Shown one piece after another: positions 1-12,000 of a stretch of 64,000 bases of DNA. Made by a program: the position numbers and the translations under genes. Every line of letters starts with the position of its first letter. The first letter of the stretch is position 1. The notes beneath the pieces were generated by a model. It was given only the letters and a program-made list of their open reading frames with translations, ran no database searches and was not told the origin of the DNA. Source of the DNA: Phoronis australis (taxonomy: Eukaryota > Phoronida > Phoronidae); assembly GCA_002633005.1 (NCBI GenBank), contig NMRA01000007.1, positions 824,811 through 888,810 on the forward strand. Reading direction: 5' to 3'.

Positions 1-787
1 GTGACAACAACCCAACAATGTTAGAAGGTTTATTTATCCAAGGAATTATCTCCCTGTGTGGGGAGAAGCTCATACCCTAAACCCAAGAAACAGACCAACT
101 CCTGTGGTGCACGGCCACTACCACATCCATCCCACTAAACGAATGACCCTGAAATTCAGGTAATTTCACGTTCCGTGATTTGATGCATTAGGCTTAACGC
201 CAAGACCTTGTTTTTTTGTTTTTCAATACAAGCAACCCACAATTAACCCGAATAGATACAATAAACCTTAAACAAAATGTTAAATTAATATTTCTTAGTA
301 CAGAAAAATCTCACTAGTTTCTGACAAAAATAATATGGTAAAAACTACCCAGTTTGGCTGTCTCTGAAATTTGGGACACCAAAATTCAAGGAGACATTGA
401 ATTGGTACATGGATGGCATTAGCATTCATCATATTTCTCAAAACATGCCAACAACATTTTCATGGGTCCCCATAGTATACAGGTGAATGATTGCTGTTTA
501 TTGTAATTCTTCAATTTGGAACTGTGAGTATTGTTTTAACTTATACAATTTGGTGCACTCTGAGACCTTGAGCAATATAAATAATATTTCATTGTCCAAA
601 ACTGGAGAACTATATTACCACAGCCATTTCTAATACAGCGGTGACATGACAAAACATGCCTGGTCACTAGATAGCGATAGGGTAGTTGGTGCATTCCTGT
701 ATGGATTTAATGTAATGGAATATTTCCAAGCATTTTTTATGAATTCTTTAAGACTATCATGCTAAAAACTCAGAATTTCGAGTTCAG

Positions 788-1029
788 GGGCCCGATCCAA
801 GAAACTGGCTTACCGGTAAGTTCATTTTTGACTTAAGTCTAAGATTTGTCTCAACTTCCAAATTTTGAAACTTCCACATCCGGTAATTTATTCAAAACTA
901 AGACAAAACGAAAGTAAAAAAATTAAGTCAAGCTTAGGATCCCTTTTTCGAATGACTTCAGTTTTATCTTAAAATTAACTGAAATTTAAGATTTGTCTCA
1001 GCTAAGCCAGTTCTCTTGGAACGGGACCC
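788..1029. repeat. MITE with GGGCCC-type terminal inverted repeats
   Basis: Left end GGGCCCGATCCAAGAAACTG pairs with the reverse complement of the right end (GGTCCCGTTCCAAGAGAACTG-like, ending at 1029) and both continue into GGCTTA. About 242 bp with no ORF. It resembles the larger element at 58666-59051 in its terminal bases only. Partial similarity at about 4335-4440. Confidence 0.75.
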
Positions 1030-1794
1030 AGACTTGAAGCCCTAGCCTTAATGCTAGGGTCATCAAGTGAAAACTAAGATTAGAAAGGTATCCACATAAG
1101 CTGTTATGTACTAGAGAATAGGACAATGAACATTTAACGAGAGTTCACAAAAAGAACACTTAGAGAATGTCAAATATAGTTTTATTTTGAGAACAAAGAC
1201 CTCAGGCCCAGAATTAGAAGTTCGGATCAAGCGAAATACGTATGAGCAGCTTGAAAATAATAAAGCACTTGTTATGCAATCTTTATATTTCATGAAAAAA
1301 TAACAAAAATAAAATCCCACCTGTCCGACATACTGTGACCTAAATTGGAGATATTTGCTTGATCTCAGAAATCTTAACTTTAAGAAATGATATCTTAATA
1401 CCATACTGCAAAGTAAAATTTATCGGAACACTATATGAAACGAACACAAAAATGAAATTATTCCAACTATCTATGACACTGAACTTTTCTGGGATGTTAT
1501 TGACAAGTCTGACCATTTGGCCAAATGTTTACAAAATTAAAGATTTTCCCTAATATAAAAATATATTTTCTGAAAGTAGAAGGCCTGTGGAACTTGATTT
1601 TTGACTTTTTGACAACCACCCATTAATTGGGTGGTGAGGCCATGCCTTTTTAGAAAAATGTAACAAAAAATAAAGTACAATTGTTGCAAAATGATTGTAT
1701 CAATAATATGATCAAATTTCATTTGATATAAACATTCAGGACAAGATCAGTTTTCTAAAATATATTGTTTTCATCCAATTCAGTTTTTCTACAA

Positions 1795-1985
1795 AAATCA
1801 TAAAAGTCCTACATTTGATAGCCCCTCATGCAAAAGTGAAACATTTTGAAAACAACTCCTAAAACCATGTTGGAGAACAACGCATTACGCTTAACATCTG
1901 AAAGTTTCATACCACTCCAGTCAGCCATTTCTGAGGTATGATGTTCCAAATATTGCCAAATTTGGACATTTCTCTGGGGTCCTCC
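1795..1985 (-). repeat. Family C repeat, partial reverse copy
   Basis: The reverse complement matches the first part of the repeats at 40613, 14146 and 63046: order of 'nnnATGTCCAAATNTGGC', a CATCA-NCTCA block, then GAAACTTTCAGA and TTTTGCATGAGG. No ORF. Confidence 0.65.
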
Positions 1986-2042
1986 ATAACCCCAATTGAT
2001 AACCTAGTTACTATATCATGACAACGCAATCGTCTTTATTCT

Positions 2043-2376
2043 ACTTAAAAGGGACACTGTCAGCAAAAATGTGATTTTGTGAGAATAGTCTCAAGGCGGA
2101 GTCAAACTTAGAACCCCTACGGTTGCAGACTTATGGTCTGCTGTCCAAGTATTGGGAGCGTATTAAATTGGTTAAGTTACCACCCTTGATTTCAATGAAT
2201 TTCTAGCAGACAAAGGCAGGAATTGATAATTTGGAATAAAATCGCAAAAATACAAAATTTTGTTGTTGCATAGCTCGGGTCAAAGTTCATGACTTCAAGA
2301 AGTCTGTCTCATCAAAAAATAATCCCAAAAATGCATTTTTTCGCCATAAAACCAATAATGCCTCTTTAAATTAAGA
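2043..2376 (-). repeat. tRNA-like element with TTAAAGGGAC ends (family D copy 1)
   Basis: The ends are inverted (TTAAAAGGGACA at the left, CCTCTTTAAATT at the right). The interior on the minus strand has a B-box-like GGTTCTAAGTTTGACTCC (about 2099-2117). Clear similarity to the 32.3-32.9 kb region, including the shared GAGCGTATTAAA block and the CCCAAAAATGCATTTTTT block. Confidence 0.55.
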
Positions 2377-3760
2377 CAAAAATGTTAAAAGTTTAATAAA
2401 CGAGTATAAATAATAAGAAACAGTAATCAGGACGTGGGAAATGCTGGAAAATAAACAATTTCGTAATTTTCTCACAGGAGATTAAAGTTGACAACAATTA
2501 AAACTCAAATGTCAAACTTCAAACCACACTTGTGATGTAACGCACTAAGTTCTCACGTTCATGTTCAATGTTAAAGTGTGCCTTAGCTAATGTGTGCCTT
2601 GTAAATGTTAAGTATAAACAATGACAATTGTGGCCGACTGTTGATGAGACACGGGTGACAACAAATTGGCTTACTGTCCCAAATGACAGGTACAAGGATG
2701 TTCTCACAGCTTGACTCAAGTACACACAGGTACACAATCAAGGCGAATAGTTACCTGAAGTACTCCTCGCGAGTGAAGTGAACAGTAAAACTTGAAGCCG
2801 AGACCATTCACTGCTCACTCTAAATGACACGGCAATCCTCAAGAGTTGTACACTTGAAGGAGCTGGAGATTTTAATACATTAGTACAATTAGTTCAGCCC
2901 GAATAAGTGGCAACGTTTTTCCCTGGGTATTTTATTGCACATTGGCTTCACCAGAGTACAGTGTGTACTATTCATGAACAAGTGACAGGGTGAAAATCAA
3001 AATAAATTTAACACAATTTTAATAAATGAATATAACATTTAAACAGCTATACAGTACAATCTCATCAATTTAAGACACGACACGGCGTATAAATGAAATT
3101 TCATTTTGCATTTTTCCAAAATTTTTGTAGCACTTAATACTATGCCATGTCCAAGTTCTGTGTCATGGCTGCCATCAGCTATTTTGAGATTTTATCAAGA
3201 TAACAAACAATGTCAAGATAAAATAAAATAGGTAGTGTTTAAATTCCTTCCATTTCTAATCATTTTCCCAGTTTAAACATAACACTAAGGTCTCAGGTTC
3301 TGAAACCAAACCACAAGAGTGAGGTCTCACAACATGCAACTAAACTAACATGCAACGAAATCTAGAATATAAAAAAAAACAGAAAAATGGTAAATTATTG
3401 CAGATCAAAACTGACTTGTTGCTGAAGCATTTTTATTCTTCTTTAGAATTTTGTAGCTGTATAGCCGTGTACGTGGAACAATTAACTTCCTTTTTAGACA
3501 GGGCTTACATATAGTCACTGCCACACCTGTTGCAGATAATAAATTAAATCAGTGCCACTAAGAAGATCACATCCAAGTATTGATGCATGAAACAACGGAA
3601 TAATAACACGTGTTAGTATGGAATAAACAACAGTGAAAAACGCTGACACTCTGAAGGCGATACTATGCTCTGTCATGAAACAAAGCGTCGTTTCTAAGAA
3701 CATGTTACAGTGTAATTTCACCAAATTTACATTAGGACACAATGTTATATCATAAATACC

Positions 3761-3775
3761 ACACTAGGTGGTGCC
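3761..3775 (+). promoter_or_regulatory. CTCF-like motif
   Basis: ACACTAGGTGGTGCC fits the CCA(C/T)TAG(G/A)(G/T)GGC core with minor changes. By eye only. Confidence 0.35.
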
Positions 3776-4864
3776 AAATACATCGAACAAAACCGAAAAT
3801 GAGATGGCCTCACCAAAACAGAGATAATGGCCAAAAAATGAAATTTCTGTCTCTTTACTCGAGACTTATTTTACACATAGTTTATATCTATTTAATTACT
3901 TTTGTCACATCCAAGATTTTTACTTTTATAAATCGTTATTCATTAACATTTGTTCCATTTATATAATCAGATTATTTATTATCAGTTACAATCTTCCTTT
4001 TCATTGTCTCTGTCTTTTGGGTCACAGAAGAAATAAGTTTTCAAACTTCTTGATATGAGTATTTTTTCAGCACAAATTTTATTTCTCATTATCTATTCTC
4101 CTTTATGATGATGCGTGTTATATACTTCCAATGAATTGTATATTTATGTAGACTAAGATACTTGATTGATGAAACCATCAAACAATCTAATGATCAATCA
4201 ATCAATCGATCACGTTTTGATGATCTCAAATTTTTGCCTTTTTCATTTGTTTGAAGAGTAGTTTCGTTTTTCAATAATTCTGATGATAAACTTGAAAAAT
4301 AACTCACTGAACATGACACCGTACCTGCTCAGCCAGGGACCCGTTTCGCATGTGATTTAAAAGTTAGACTTAAGAACAATTATTTGTCTAAGTTAAGACC
4401 GAAATTCGCTACAAAAGCCAGTCCAGGCAGTGCAAAGGACACTGGCCTCATTTTTAGAATTTGGACTTTGGAACTTAGGATTGTTTCCACCCAGGTACTC
4501 CAATTTTGAATGCACTGTGGATGAAACAAAAAGTTAACTTAAAGATGCATAGTGTCATTAAATTGTGATTATGCAAATGAAGTACTAATTTACAAACAAC
4601 CCTTCATCCTCCAGTGTGCCGTAAACCATCCAAGAACCAGTTACACTTACAATCTCGCGAAAGTCTCGTTTTACAAGACTATTTTTAAGTAAATGAGTAC
4701 GGTAATATGTCATTGTTCTCCTAAACAAGGCAGTTTTTATCATTTGTTTATTTCATAATCAAATAACGATTGCGCAATTGTGGAACTACCAGTGTTTTTT
4801 ATATGCTCACACTCATTTTTAAGTGTTTCCGTTGTGTTTTCTTTAAATCACAGTTCTCCAGGAA

Positions 4865-4881
4865 GTCACTAGGTGGCACTT
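4865..4881 (+). promoter_or_regulatory. CTCF-like motif
   Basis: GTCACTAGGTGGCACTT, close to the conserved bilaterian CTCF core. Confidence 0.42.
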
Positions 4882-5616
4882 GCTACAAATTTAAATATTC
4901 GCGGTTTTAATGAGATGTAGCATTTTTAAGCTTCCCCATAAGCTTCACCAGCATAGTGGCAATGAAACTATAGTCAGCAAAGTTATTGCAAGGAAGTACT
5001 ACTGTTATGTTCACTATAAATCATTTTCATTCCAAAGAAACAGATTTGTATTACAATAAATAACACAAAACATACGAAGCAGTAGAGTAATAGCACTTTA
5101 ATGGAACATAAGTGGGGTATTCCATACCTTTCCAATTATTCCATAGACAGAGGAGTCTATATGACCAAGATATGCGCACCCACACATACGTATGTACACG
5201 TGGGTAGATACTAACAGATATTTTTGCAGTCAATATTAAAGCCCCACGCAGCGCAACCTTTGAAAACCACCATTTCAGTCGTGGTTTGGGTTTGATTTCT
5301 TTGTTTTATTTCATTTTTTCTAATTACACACCAAATCACCATGGTGCAAATGGAATTCTTTAATAGTTTAAACAAAAAAATTCACAGTTCAATGATCTAT
5401 CCTAGTTTGAAGTTTGCAATTCAGGATTGACCTAATTAACGCTGCATATGAGTTTTTCCGTAATCAAACGAAACAAGAAGCTCATAGACACAGCACAATC
5501 AAACTTTTTGACTCATGACGCAAAGTACTGCCTTATGCTGTACCATTATAACCATAGTCTTGGATAACTATTTTCCAAGTTAAAGGGGACCTGTGACCTA
5601 CCAAACTTTCCCCTAG

Positions 5617-5713
5617 ACTCAACTCAAGAATAAACCAATGGCGTGTCACGATTCACATGAACTAATTCACGCTTCACCTTTCACGCAATGTGATTGGTCA
5701 ATTCTTGAGTCGA
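5617..5713. repeat. 97-bp hairpin
   Basis: The arm ACTCAACTCAAGAATAAACC faces GGTCAATTCTTGAGTCGAGT, 50 bp apart. Probably a small foldback element. No copy seen elsewhere in the window. Confidence 0.6.
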
Positions 5714-5907
5714 GTCTCCAGTAGTTACAGGACAAGGTTTAGCACGAGGCTGGATTTTACAAACGCTGGAACACCACCAGTCCATTATGAAGAAAAGAAC
5801 CCACGGGCACTGGCATTCTTGGTTCCCTGCCCTGTGAGTCACACCCCACACAACCAGACACCAGGGTATATGTAGGTGCCTTCCCTCCTAAGTACATGAG
5901 TACTCAC

Positions 5908-6022
5908 GCCTTCTCCTGAGAATCTAGTCGTTGCACTAGTTCATCACGCTTGTTCACAAGCTGCACTAGTTCCTCCAGCAAAAGATTCTCACGTTTCTTC
6001 TGAGCCTCGGTCTTTTGCCAGT
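5908..6022 (-). CDS. EHBP1: EHBP1 coding exon 21 (bMERB, last exon found)
   Basis: 115 bp, acceptor CTTGTAG, donor GTGAGT. It encodes [20 protein letters not shown] and [19 protein letters not shown], the last long helix of the bMERB domain. It leaves two bases (GC of Ala). Reading past the donor meets TGA at once, so an unspliced form would end right after ...EKA. The next exon should carry the acidic EEEDE stretch and C-terminus. Confidence 0.97.
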
Positions 6023-9000
6023 CTACAAGACACAAACAATTGTTTCATGAGTACAATTATTGCCCTGTAATTGTTTCCATCGTGCCCTGCAATCATCGGT
6101 AATGCCAAAATGGGCAAACTTCATTGATCCACAACTTTAAAATGTCCCAAGTCTTAGTGTTTTGATGGTTGACATTTCAATTGCTTGAATGTGAAACACA
6201 AAAATTGGAGAACTGGTCCCGTAGGCATTGACCCAGAAAATGAATGTGCCAAGAAATGTTCAAAACTACAAAGTGAGCTGAAAATCAACAAAAGCCTAAA
6301 ATTGACCAAAATGAAGATTTGCAAAATATTGGATGTCAATTGAAGTTGTTCTACATAAATAATGTGTATGAAGAAAGGTAAAGAGTAGAAGTGAAAAATA
6401 AAGATATAATTTCATACAACTCATCAATATTGTACTTTTGAAAAGAAACTTCCACGAAGGATGACAACTACTCTTCATATTATTATTTCCTCAAAGTTAT
6501 CGCATAAAAAGAACAAAAACATTGTCTGCATTCTGTGTTTCATTACAGATGTTTTATGCGCGAGAATGACACAAACGAGACCCGCACCATTTCCTTCCAA
6601 AAACAAAAAAAACACGTGAACTTAACTTTATGGCAAATAATATGATCATTTCTTTCAAAAAGAATTTCTATGAAAACTAAATGAACAATAGCCTCAAAAG
6701 TGAAACTTCCAAACTTTCCTTAAAACCTATTGTAATCCCTAAGTATCGGATTGTGTGGTGTCAAACAACTGTGCTGAATACGAAAATGCTATTAGAAAAT
6801 ACTATAAGAAATCTCTGAATGAAATCCACGAACAAGTTTATTCATACAAAACAAGAATTGTTGTGCACCTATTATTCCGAATTCATAATAGACAAGTGAG
6901 TGAACAATATGAGAAGGTAAAGATAAGCACATTTAATGCAAGGCTTGGCTGCTTCCACATGGTTACACCAACAGCAGACAAAGACATTGTCTCTTCTAGT
7001 TGAAATTGTTCAATTATTACCAACGAGAACTCCTTCAAAGGCAGAAAACCTTGTTGAATTTGAATTTGAACTAGGCTAAAGGCGATACAGAATTTCTTAC
7101 ATAAATCGCAGTCCAAGACAAGGGCCTGCTATGGTCAAGGGTGGTCTATATGGCCTCTCAGACCACTAGATTAGGTTGGATTATCAGTGATAATCCAACC
7201 ATCGAGACATGTTATTGTTCTGTGCGCTTGATCCACACACCTGAGAGGTAGTCTACACCAACACACCTGACTGACACTAACAGGTGAAGAACTGATACCT
7301 CTCCAACAACCAACACTGGCTAAACACTGCCATTATAGGTGGCCAGTATATACTACAAGAACACTTGGCAAAGGCTCAGTTAAATCAATAAGGGGTATTT
7401 AGTTCTTCGTAACAAAGATGCAACTAAATCCCTTACAACTTGTGACAGTTGATGACCGATTAGTGAACCTGGTTACCAATACAAAATATCACCTCTACAA
7501 ACTGATAGAGACTACTCTGGTGTCTACCGAAGGTTCTGCACAATTGTTTCTAGTAAATATTGATACGCTGAATAAACGCATATTTTTAAACTCAGCTATT
7601 CAAATGAAAGCAGTCAAAAGGTTGATTCAGTAGTTTGAACCCAGCGCTCTAGGAAGGTGTTCCATAGGGCGTGTTGGTAGGGGCATGCGGAGAACTGGCT
7701 TGGGTATTTTTGTCTTTGTCTCGGGTTGGCATTTTTCCATCTCCATTATCATCTTGGGAGAGCATTTTACTTGGATTGATATTCTGCCCTTAGTCATCAT
7801 TTTGAGTAGGTCTGTCAAGTTTATAATACCACTGGTCATTTGGGTTAGATGAGCGAACAAAAACAGAGGGAAGGATTGGTGAACATGCTGTTCGGGTGTG
7901 TTTTTTTTTCGTCATACGGCATTGTCCATGAAACACATTTTCCCAGGTGTTTTGGACTGGATTTTGAATGTGCAGTGGGACCCCCCCATACCCATAGAGA
8001 GACCTAGGATAGACACTGCGCAAGACAAGGTTCTTTGACACTTAGTAATTGATGACCGACTCAATCATTTTGATAATACAACAACATTACATAATAGGAA
8101 GTAAGGCAAAACAAATAATTAATCACCTGCAGACTAACGACTATGAGGAATAATTAGTAATTCACTTCATTGAAAAACAAAACTTTCTGAGAAGACAAAG
8201 GCAAAAAAGAAACACAACAACAGTGCTTTCAATTTTTGAGAGTGAAGACTAATTGTTGTCCAAAACTGAGGATTAATAATGCAATTTTGAAACAAATTAT
8301 ATTTCATTTTTGTCCACTAGATGCATGCCTAAGAAACATACAGCTTTAGAAATAGCATCAACCGAGACAATTGGATTCTTCATAACCCTAAACGTAGGAT
8401 ATCATCCTCGATTGAGGTATCTTTTAAGAATACATCACATACTTGGCCAAAGGTTACATAGGACTCTAGAAAAATGTTCAATTTTGGCAAACTTCAGAAC
8501 AAATCTGAGAAATCACTGATCAAGCATACCTAAAACTTTGAAATACTACACTTTATACACTGTTATTCTAAACGTTATTAGGAATTGTTTTAGGGATTTG
8601 TTTATGAAATGTTCCACTTTTGCATGAGGCCAGAAAAATAGGACCTTGGCGAAAACAAAATTTAAAGTAGAAAAGAACAAAAATGAAATAATAAAAAAAT
8701 GTTAAAGCGTTTTTTGAGACTTTATCTTGAACACTTATATCACACAAAATTTGGTCATGTTATTGATCCTTTTGTTTTGCTATGCGATGTACCTTTCCTT
8801 TTGCTACATGACTTAATTAGTGGCAGATTTGTATACAGTCAAAAATCAAATTCTATGAAATTTCTGCTTTCAGAAATAAATACTTTTGCTGAGTTAAACT
8901 CTTTAGTTTTGTAGATAATTGGCTGAATATAAAGTTTTGTCAGTAAGCTTACCTGTAACCAGGTAAAACAAGTAAAGACTTGTCAGTAAGCTTACCTGTA

Positions 9001-12000
9001 ACCAGGTAAAACAAGATAAGCACTGCAGTAGAATTTATTTTTAATTAGTTTGTTAGTTATAACTTATGACATCTCTATACACAAAGAGCAGTTTTTTTAA
9101 AAAATGGACCAAATTAAAAATGATTTGCTATGCATTTTCTTCTGATTTCTTTTGTAAATTTCACTATAATTTCAACAGAATCAGCCACCCTTTGGTTAAA
9201 AACTACTGTAAAGCAAATGAAAAATCAACAGTCATTGGCCAAGCCTGTTGAAGCTGGTGGATTTCTGCAACTTTTTTACTAACAGATGCTCTTAATGTCT
9301 GTTTTTGTGTGAAAATCATATATCATGAAAGACTCGAGATAAATATAGTTTAGCGAATGACCAGTTTCATCGCTTGCATTTGGTAGTAATTACGAAATAA
9401 ATTTCTGAGGAGTAATATATCAAAAATAAGCCATAACAATACGTACTTCACTTTATTGTGGATGGGCAAATGCCATCGATTCCCCCATAAACCACGTTAC
9501 TGAGATGTTGATAATCTGGGTCACAAGCGACAAACAATATGTTATGTTATGTCTTGCCATGCAATGACCGGCTCAGTAATCCTCTCGAATCATTCACTAT
9601 AGAACCATACAGACAGAGCCCGATAAAGAGCTCATAACAACACAAAAACCAGAAACTTTCTAGCATGAATGGAAACCCCAAACACCAAACAGCCGATTCG
9701 TACTCGCAGAGTAACATAATCTACCAGGCACCTTCCACGACAATTTGTTGAAACTCAACGTCACAAAACATTCAATATCCGAAGCGATATCCGAGACGAT
9801 ATCCAGGCTATTTTCCAAGCCAATATCCATGCCGTTATCCAAACCAATATCCAGGCTGATATCCAAGCCATGGTCTCAGCTAACCTGCCAACAACACAGG
9901 TCACCAATGCGGGTTTCTGCGATGTTGTTAGCATTCCAAACGGTTACACATTGCACGATCAATTCCATGTTACTCCTACACCATACAAAGACAACTGTGG
10001 ATAAACTTTTCCTAAGGAACAGCTTTATAACTCGAGTGGACCAAATAAGAGTATTTCCATCCTAAACTGATAACTAAAATCCCCCAATACTAATGCCATG
10101 GAATCAGATGAAAGACTGAGTCGTCGACTACCAAATGGAGTGTCAGACAACTAGCTTTAACTGAAATCTTTCCTACTTAGGGGAATTACAATACAAGGAT
10201 TGGCTTGATAATCTTCTCAGAGCCATGGATATTTTTTGACACCATGGATTTGAACCAGCCAGCTTTTTACAATGAGTCACATAATGTTCAAGTTGAACTC
10301 TTAACATAAGCCAAATCTGCTAATCAGATCAAGTGTAGAAGCTGATCTGACTACCGGGGCTAAATCCCTAGGAAAGCAACTTACTGCAATAAATACAAGT
10401 CTGCAAGTTTAAAAAAATGTCCACAGAGTACACTTCAGTTCATGGTTTCTACACACGAATGCATTTGGTTCTGAATGCTTTGTTTAGAATAATTTGGCAG
10501 AAGCTCCTCCATTAGACAAAATGTGCTGAAGACACGACAAGGTTCAAGATTATTAATTTTCAAAAATATTCGCGCGAGCTCTCTGCATCTTTGACAATCA
10601 TTCGCAGCACAACAATAATGCAGATGACCAAGACACATAAGAAAACTAATGATTGAAATGAAATACGTGTACAGATATGTTCAATACCGCATTTACCATA
10701 ACGCTACACCCAGGCCTTCATCCAGGATTTTGAAAATAGGGGGTCCAAAATGGGGTTCCCAATATTCCAGGGCGTCCATGATTCTGACGCGTAACCCCCC
10801 ACCCCAAGCAATACCCCCAAACACACAGATTTTTTTACAAAAAATGCATAGATCAAGGTTTTTACATCTAAGTTTATAAAACAGCCTTCTATGGCGAGCA
10901 TTTTTACTCAAAAAAACTGTGTAGACCAAGACTTTTACAATGCTGTCAATCAAGTGTCAAAATAGCAACAATGCATATACTTTGTATATACATTGTATAT
11001 TTCTTCCTGCTTTGAAAAAAAGAGACCCCACTGTGAGCCTTCAGAGGCTTCCTAGTATTCATTACAATGTGTGAGTCCAAACTTGAAAGGTTGCTATTGA
11101 CAGTGGGCGTCCAAATGATACATTGGGCGTCCTTGCCAGGGCGGCCAGATTAGTGCTAGGGCGTCCATTTGGACGCCCAGGACGTACGCTGCATAAAGGC
11201 CTGGCTACACCGCTACACCGTTTTGCATTAAAATTAGTTAGTCATTCTGATGCCAATACGGTTTTATTGTTGCATAGAGACTTGCAATGTAGACATCAAC
11301 CAAGAGCAATACAGATAAAACGTTAATATGCGCAGCGCATACAGCACAGATACAAGGGATGATCGTTATTTCAAACATTCCCACTAGATGGAGCAATACC
11401 AGTAAACTTAAATAGCCTCAAGGAGATGCAAGTAGGTTGTCCAAAATTTGAATTCCAAGAACATCAGTCGATCACTTAAGCAGATACCAAAAGGGAACCC
11501 AAAAAATTGCCAAAAGGTGCAGCACAACGTGTATGGGAAAATCTCAGTACAGTAAACTTTCCTCAATTTCGAACAAAAATAATGGCTAAAACTAACATTT
11601 TTTACTGTTGCAAACGGTCCCTGTAAGGCCAAGAATGTTCCAAATTTCACAGTGGGTTTTTGATGACAGACGAACAATATAAAGATTTCAAATAACCAAG
11701 TAAAATTGCCCTCTTGTTGAAAACTCTGATCAAATAAATTTTACTGTTTCGGCATATTGTATTTTAGGACACAATATGGTGGACAGGAGAATTTGCTTTG
11801 CACATTTGTTCATAAATGATATACAAGACCAAAATGATGCATTGCCAAGTTTTCAGGCAATACTTTAAATGTTTTTGAACATTCACAACAAATTTAGAAG
11901 CCCTTCCAAAATGAAAAATGCAAGTATTTTTGTCATAAATTGATGAGATTTTACTGCATTTGTCCGAAAACACCAGGGGGTGCTGCCATATCTGTTATAA

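Larger units (their letters stand above)
1..5907 (-). other. EHBP1 intron 21 (3' part of gene, extends beyond left edge)
   Basis: I found no acceptor plus acidic helix coding for the expected last EHBP1 exon in these 5.9 kb. The stretch holds a GGGCCC-type inverted-repeat element (788-1029), a reverse copy of the 'family C' repeat (about 1795-1985), a tRNA-like/TTAAAGGGAC element (2043-2376), partial family A ends (about 1100-1350, 3051-3206), CTCF-like motifs (3761, 4865) and a hairpin (5617-5713). Confidence 0.6.

Noticed and set aside
3985-4040. Possible last EHBP1 exon (minus frame DPKDRDNEKEDCN then stop)
   Set aside because: Acidic and Cys-containing near the end, but no acceptor AG at a workable place and no similarity to the expected EEEDE segment.
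9660-10065. Overlapping open frames on both strands
   Set aside because: Caused by a 12-bp GATATCC-type repeat that keeps all multiples-of-three frames open.
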